NCBI RefSeq assembly: GCF_024693525.1 | Contig: NZ_JAILKR010000132.1 | Coordinates: forward strand, 1 to 5,254 | DNA: 5,254 nt | DNA from: Selenomonas sp. | GTDB lineage: Bacteria; Bacillota_C; Negativicutes; Selenomonadales; Selenomonadaceae | Direction of reading: 5' to 3' | Part shown: positions 5,246 to 5,254 of the stretch, one piece after another | How the letters are laid out: every line of letters starts with the position of its first letter | How positions within the stretch are numbered: position 1 is the first letter of the stretch | The notes under the pieces: generated by a model | The model's database searches: none | Told to the model about the DNA's origin: nothing | Seen by the model: only the letters and a program-made list of their open reading frames with translations | Program-made: the position numbers and the translations under genes

Positions 5246-5254
5246 GGTCTTCTA

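Overview
The window looks like chromosomal DNA of a Gram-positive-type (Firmicutes) anaerobe. The evidence is strong GGAGG-like ribosome binding sites, near-consensus sigma-A promoters, a strong intrinsic terminator, use of TTG and GTG starts beside ATG, and protein families common in that phylum (cellobiose/chitobiose-type PTS, CE2 esterase, DUF5662, two-domain MmcQ/YjbR). A Negativicutes host (Selenomonas/Mitsuokella-like) is my best guess, but this is inference from style and family content, with no marker gene to prove it.

Layout. (1) Positions 1-186, minus: the 5' part of a PTS EIIB gene cut by the window edge. (2) 187-422: a divergent control region with one near-consensus promoter in each direction, a 24-bp near-perfect palindrome touching the -35 box of the PTS promoter, and an array of TCATTAT/ATAATGA heptamers around the other promoter. 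(3) 423-1451, plus: a CE2-like SGNH carbohydrate esterase without a signal peptide. (4) 1491-1533: a 16-bp-stem bidirectional terminator shared with the convergent genes. (5) 3757-1560, minus: a two-gene efflux/transport unit, an MdtG-like MFS transporter followed by an EamA (DMT) transporter with a TTG start. (6) 3758-3895: a second divergent control region with an extended -10 promoter for the MFS gene and a good promoter for the plus-strand gene. (7) 3902-4495, plus: a DUF5662 protein. (8) 4461-4535: a truncated 5' remnant of an ArsC/Spx-family gene overlapping the end of the DUF5662 gene. (9) 5213-4518, minus: an MmcQ/YjbR family protein whose stop codon lies at the point where ArsC similarity ends.

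How the parts work together. The PTS gene and the CE2 esterase share one control region, so they are likely co-regulated. A reasonable model is uptake and phosphorylation of a (possibly acetylated) oligosaccharide by the PTS and cytoplasmic deacetylation by the esterase. The MFS and EamA genes are unrelated to this and look like a co-transcribed export pair. The right end is a mixed region with one gene relic and a probable rearrangement junction near 4517. I see no mobile element, CRISPR array, RNA gene or clearly new multi-gene system. The most unusual items are the ArsC relic with its junction and the symmetrical elements in the left control region.
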